This document shows positions 23,600-25,875 of a DNA stretch of 25,875 bases, piece after piece. Within the stretch, counting starts at the first letter, position 1; every line of letters begins with the position of its first letter. The DNA comes from Halobacteriales archaeon QH_10_67_13. Lineage in GTDB: Archaea; Halobacteriota; Halobacteria; Halobacteriales; Haloarculaceae. Under the pieces are notes generated by a model. It saw only the letters and a program-made list of their open reading frames with translations. It ran no database searches and was not told the DNA's origin. The stretch spans positions 1 through 25,875 of the forward strand of contig PXQL01000115.1 in assembly GCA_003021335.1 (NCBI GenBank), written 5' to 3'. Made by a program: the position numbers and the translations under genes.

Positions 23600-24846
23600 G
23601 TGAGCCCGTCACGGCCCGACTCGTCCCCGCCGGACCGGTGTGGCTACGCGTGGCGCTGCGATGCCGCGGATCGCCCAGATCACGCCGCCTGCTGCTACCG
23701 GGAGACGCCCCCGGGGGCAGACCGGTGTGTCTGGCACGCTCGGTCCGAGGAGGAGCGCTCCACCGAGGCCCTCGCGGCCGCCCGCGCCCCCGCCTCGGTT
23801 CGCGACCGGACCGCGCCGTACGGGGAGATCCTCGACGGTGCGACCGCGATAAGCCTCCCTGGCGGGGACTACGCCCGGACGGCGCTTCGCGGCGCGGACC
23901 TGTCGGAGGCGCCACTCCGCGAGGTCAACCTCTCGGGGGCGAATCTCGCGGCGGCGATCCTCTCCGACGCGTATCTCAAGGGCGCTGACCTCTCCGGCGC
24001 GGACCTCTCCGGCGCGGATCTCTCCGACGCCTACCTCATCGAGACCGATCTCTCGGGGACGGACCTCTCTGGCGCGGATCTCTCCGGAGCGCTGGTGGCT
24101 GAGGCCGACCTCTCGGAGGCGGACCTGACCAAGGTCAACCTCTCGGGGGCGACCGTGCGGGCCGAGGTGGCCGGCGTGACCGTTCGAGACACCGTCGTCA
24201 CCGGCGCCGAGCTCGTCGACACGGAGCTCCCCGAGGGAACCATCAGCCGACCGACCGACGACGCCGACGAGGAGGAAGAGCCGGAGCCGAGTCCGGACTC
24301 GGGTGAGACGGACGCCGAACAGCCGCTCACGGAGCGGGCCGGTGACTGGCGGGCGCGCCTGATCGCCGGCGCCGCGGCGGGGGCGGCCTCGATCCCGGTC
24401 GGCTATCTCCTGACGCTCGCGGTCGTCGCCCTCGCCGAGGATCAAGAGTTCCTCCGAGAGCAGCTCTTCGCGGCGGCCGGGTGGATCTACTACGGCGCCC
24501 AGCTGACTCCACTCCGGGTCACGGACCCGCCCGACAGCCCGACCGGCGGAGCCTTCGACGGCATCACGCAGAACATCGTGACCGAGTCCGGGGGCTTTCT
24601 CACAACGGCCGCCGTGACGCTACCGGCGCCGGTCTATCACCTGATCCCGATCGCCGTCTTGGCCGTCGCCGGAGCCGGCCTCGCCCGACGCGCCGACGCG
24701 ACCGGGCCCGCGGTCGGCGCGGCGACGGGGCTGACGCTCGTCGTCGGGACCACGGTCCTGGCGACGATCGGCGCGGTTGCCCTCTCGGCCACGGTCGACG
24801 GACTGACTCTCGGACCGCCCGTCGTCGAGAGCCTGCTCTGGGTCGG
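23600..24846 (+). CDS. Pentapeptide-repeat membrane protein with Cys/His N-terminus, 3' end replaced
   Basis: GTG 23600 opens a frame with three parts. Residues 14-46 hold Cys/His (C14, C20, C31, C32, C43, H46; CCYRETP, RCVWHA), a head known on haloarchaeal pentapeptide proteins and possibly metal-binding. Residues about 94-215 are roughly 20 pentapeptides of ADLSG type, which form a right-handed beta helix. An acidic linker (ADEEEEPEPSPDSGE) leads to several TM helices (LIAGAAAGAASIPVGYLLTL, YHLIPIAVLAVAGAG, GLTLVVGTTVLATIGAVA). After about residue 415 the sequence becomes an inverted copy of bases just before it and then antisense of the ABC permease; the frame stays open to the window end without a natural stop. 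The true C-terminus is lost or rearranged. Confidence 0.75.
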
Positions 24847-25729
24847 GAGTCAGTCCGTCGACCGTGGCCGAGAGGGCAACCGCGCCGATCGTCGCCGCGT
24901 CGAACCGCCAGATCCCGACCGCGAGCGGCACGACCAGCCAGGCGAGCAGCAGCGCCAGTCCCATCTCCCCCTGCACGTACCAGGCCAGCTCCGCCGGCTC
25001 GAGTCCGCGCTCTTCGAGAAACGCCGTCGGGTACGCGAGCTGGGTCGCGGCAAGATACGACTGGGTCGGACTGATCACCATCGTCAGCAAGGTGAGCGGG
25101 TCCTCGCCGATGCCGGCACCGACCACGTCGTTGAGCAGGTACTTGAGCAGTCCCCGGATCGAGAGGTCCCCGAACACGACGAGCAGGTTCGTCACGAAGT
25201 AGAATCCGAGCGCCCCGCCCATCGCCCGCGCCCGGGTCGCGGTCGCGGCCGAGACGGCGATCGCGACGGCGACGTACGCGAGCGCGTACAGCGTCGTCAG
25301 CGCGGCGATCCCGACGAACGCGCCGGGGCGAAGCGCCGAGAACCACGCCGCCGAGAGAACCGCAGCCACGGCGAAGGCGAACAGACAGGAGACGGCGACG
25401 ACCGCCGTCCGGGAGAGGAACTTCCCGATCACCAGCTCGCGCCGGCTGATCGGCGTCGAGAGCAGAAACTTGATGCTGCCGGATTCGCGCTCGCCGGCGA
25501 TCGAGAGGTACGCGGCCACGAGCGCGATCGCCGGAATGAACAGCGCGCCGACGAACGTCACGTTCCACAGCCCGAGCAGGACATCGTCGAACAGCTCGAT
25601 CCCGCCGGTAACCCGGACCTGGTAGAAAAACAGGACCGTCACGAGCGTGAACAGACTCCCGACGAACCAGACGATCTTCGCCCGCCGGACGTCGAGAATA
25701 TCCTTGCGGAAGACGCTCGCGACGCTCAT
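24620..25729 (-). CDS. ABC-2 type exporter permease (NosY-like), 3' end altered
   Basis: The open frame gives 369 residues. Residues 1-277 (25729-24897) are a normal permease: MSVASVFRKDILDVRRAKIV, TM helices, ERESGSIKFLLSTPISRREL in the typical ABC-2 coupling region, FYFVTNLLVVFGDL, and ISPTQSYLAATQLAYP, ending near LVVPLAVGIWRFDAAT. This is the full usual length. The last 92 residues come from the inverted copy of the pentapeptide gene and then its antisense strand (Arg/Asp/Gln-rich), so they are not native. The ATG overlaps the ATPase stop by four bases, so the pair forms one exporter. The substrate is unknown. Confidence 0.82.
   Translation of the reverse strand: MSVASVFRKDILDVRRAKIVWFVGSLFTLVTVLFFYQVRVTGGIELFDDVLLGLWNVTFVGALFIPAIALVAAYLSIAGERESGSIKFLLSTPISRRELVIGKFLSRTAVVAVSCLFAFAVAAVLSAAWFSALRPGAFVGIAALTTLYALAYVAVAIAVSAATATRARAMGGALGFYFVTNLLVVFGDLSIRGLLKYLLNDVVGAGIGEDPLTLLTMVISPTQSYLAATQLAYPTAFLEERGLEPAELAWYVQGEMGLALLLAWLVVPLAVGIWRFDAATIGAVALSATVDGLTPDPEQALDDGRSESQSVDRGREGNRADRRQDRGPDDERQPRRRADRGPGRVGASGEAGSGDGQDGDRDQVIDRRR
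24760..24896. repeat. Perfect 50-bp inverted repeat (foldback) between two convergent genes
   Basis: Bases 24760-24809 and 24847-24896 are exact reverse complements, with 37 bases between. The left arm codes for part of the pentapeptide protein's last helix (ATIGAVALSATVDGL); the right arm repeats it inverted at the 3' end of the permease, which therefore ends with the same peptide. Confidence 0.92.
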
Positions 25730-25875
25730 GCTCCTCGCTCCGGGGCCGACCGACCGCGCCCGCCGGCGTTTCCGTCCTCGCGGCCCTGCTCGGTTCGGTC
25801 GGCGCCGGTGTACCGGTTGAACAGCTCCTCGAGAGAGGTGTCCTCCGCGGTGATGTCGAGCACCGTCGTCTCCCG
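25726..25875 (-). CDS. ABC transporter ATP-binding protein, C-terminal 49 residues
   Basis: Only the end of the gene is in the window: TTVLDITAEDTSLEELFNRY followed by TGADR and a Gly/Arg tail. SLEELF-Y-G is the usual last helix of ABC-2 exporter ATPases. The four-base overlap with the permease start confirms the pairing. Nucleotide-binding motifs lie beyond the window edge. Confidence 0.75.
   Translation of the reverse strand, partial: RETTVLDITAEDTSLEELFNRYTGADRTEQGREDGNAGGRGRSAPERGA

Noticed and set aside
24600..25568. Long Arg-rich minus-strand frame over the permease
   Set aside because: It is an out-of-frame shadow of the ABC permease; its repeated peptide arises only from the inverted repeat.
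1..25875. CRISPR array, tRNA or rRNA genes
   Set aside because: I found no regularly spaced repeat series, and no cloverleaf or rRNA-like sequence on either strand.

Overview
The window is haloarchaeal. It is GC-rich, the predicted proteins are strongly acidic, and several genes have TATA-like boxes about 25 bases before the start codon, which suggests leaderless mRNAs. Family content agrees: HTH_10 (Bat-type) regulators, a HalX-type response regulator, DUF7344-like proteins, a halocyanin, twin-arginine signal peptides, and an archaeal fibrillarin/Nop5 pair. The species cannot be named from this sequence.

Layout. 1-426: 5' part of a Tat-exported protein. 950-5778: a DUF7344-like membrane protein and two large HTH_10 regulators, one with a pseudo-receiver and GAF domain, the other with a multi-TM sensor, PAS and GAF. 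6090-6350: a frameshifted relic of the second half of a TATA-binding protein. 6762-10244: a minus-strand operon of three Tat-exported proteins that share one N-terminal module but end differently (nothing, a beta-propeller-like domain, a von Willebrand A domain). Two of the three are broken at the same point by an identical 99-bp segment. 10746-11910: two DUF7344-like genes; the first has its middle replaced by an inverted fragment of a KaiC/RAD55-like gene. 12003-13489: flpA and nop5 of the C/D-box methylation complex. 13556-14880: a lipoprotein serpin with a one-base frame break. 14881-15652: non-coding, hairpin-rich DNA, possibly a relic of an IS200/IS605-type end. 15653-18858: histidine kinase, HTH_10 regulator and response regulator in one direction. 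18846-20029: a small membrane protein, an unknown protein and a halocyanin. 20337-23447: YbjQ-like, membrane, Nudix, zinc-binding, DUF457-like and lipoprotein genes. 23600-25875: a pentapeptide-repeat membrane protein converging on an ABC exporter permease and ATPase, the two sides joined by a perfect 50-bp inverted repeat.

The genes divide into sensing and regulation (three HTH_10 proteins, a kinase, a response regulator, three DUF7344-like genes), cell-surface and secreted proteins (Tat substrates, serpin, halocyanin), and housekeeping RNA modification. The most striking feature is the number of breaks and mosaic junctions: a TBP relic, two paralogues broken at a shared repeat, a chimeric DUF7344 gene, a frameshifted serpin and a foldback junction. 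These may be real genome scars or, for some, assembly or sequencing errors. Read mapping would decide.
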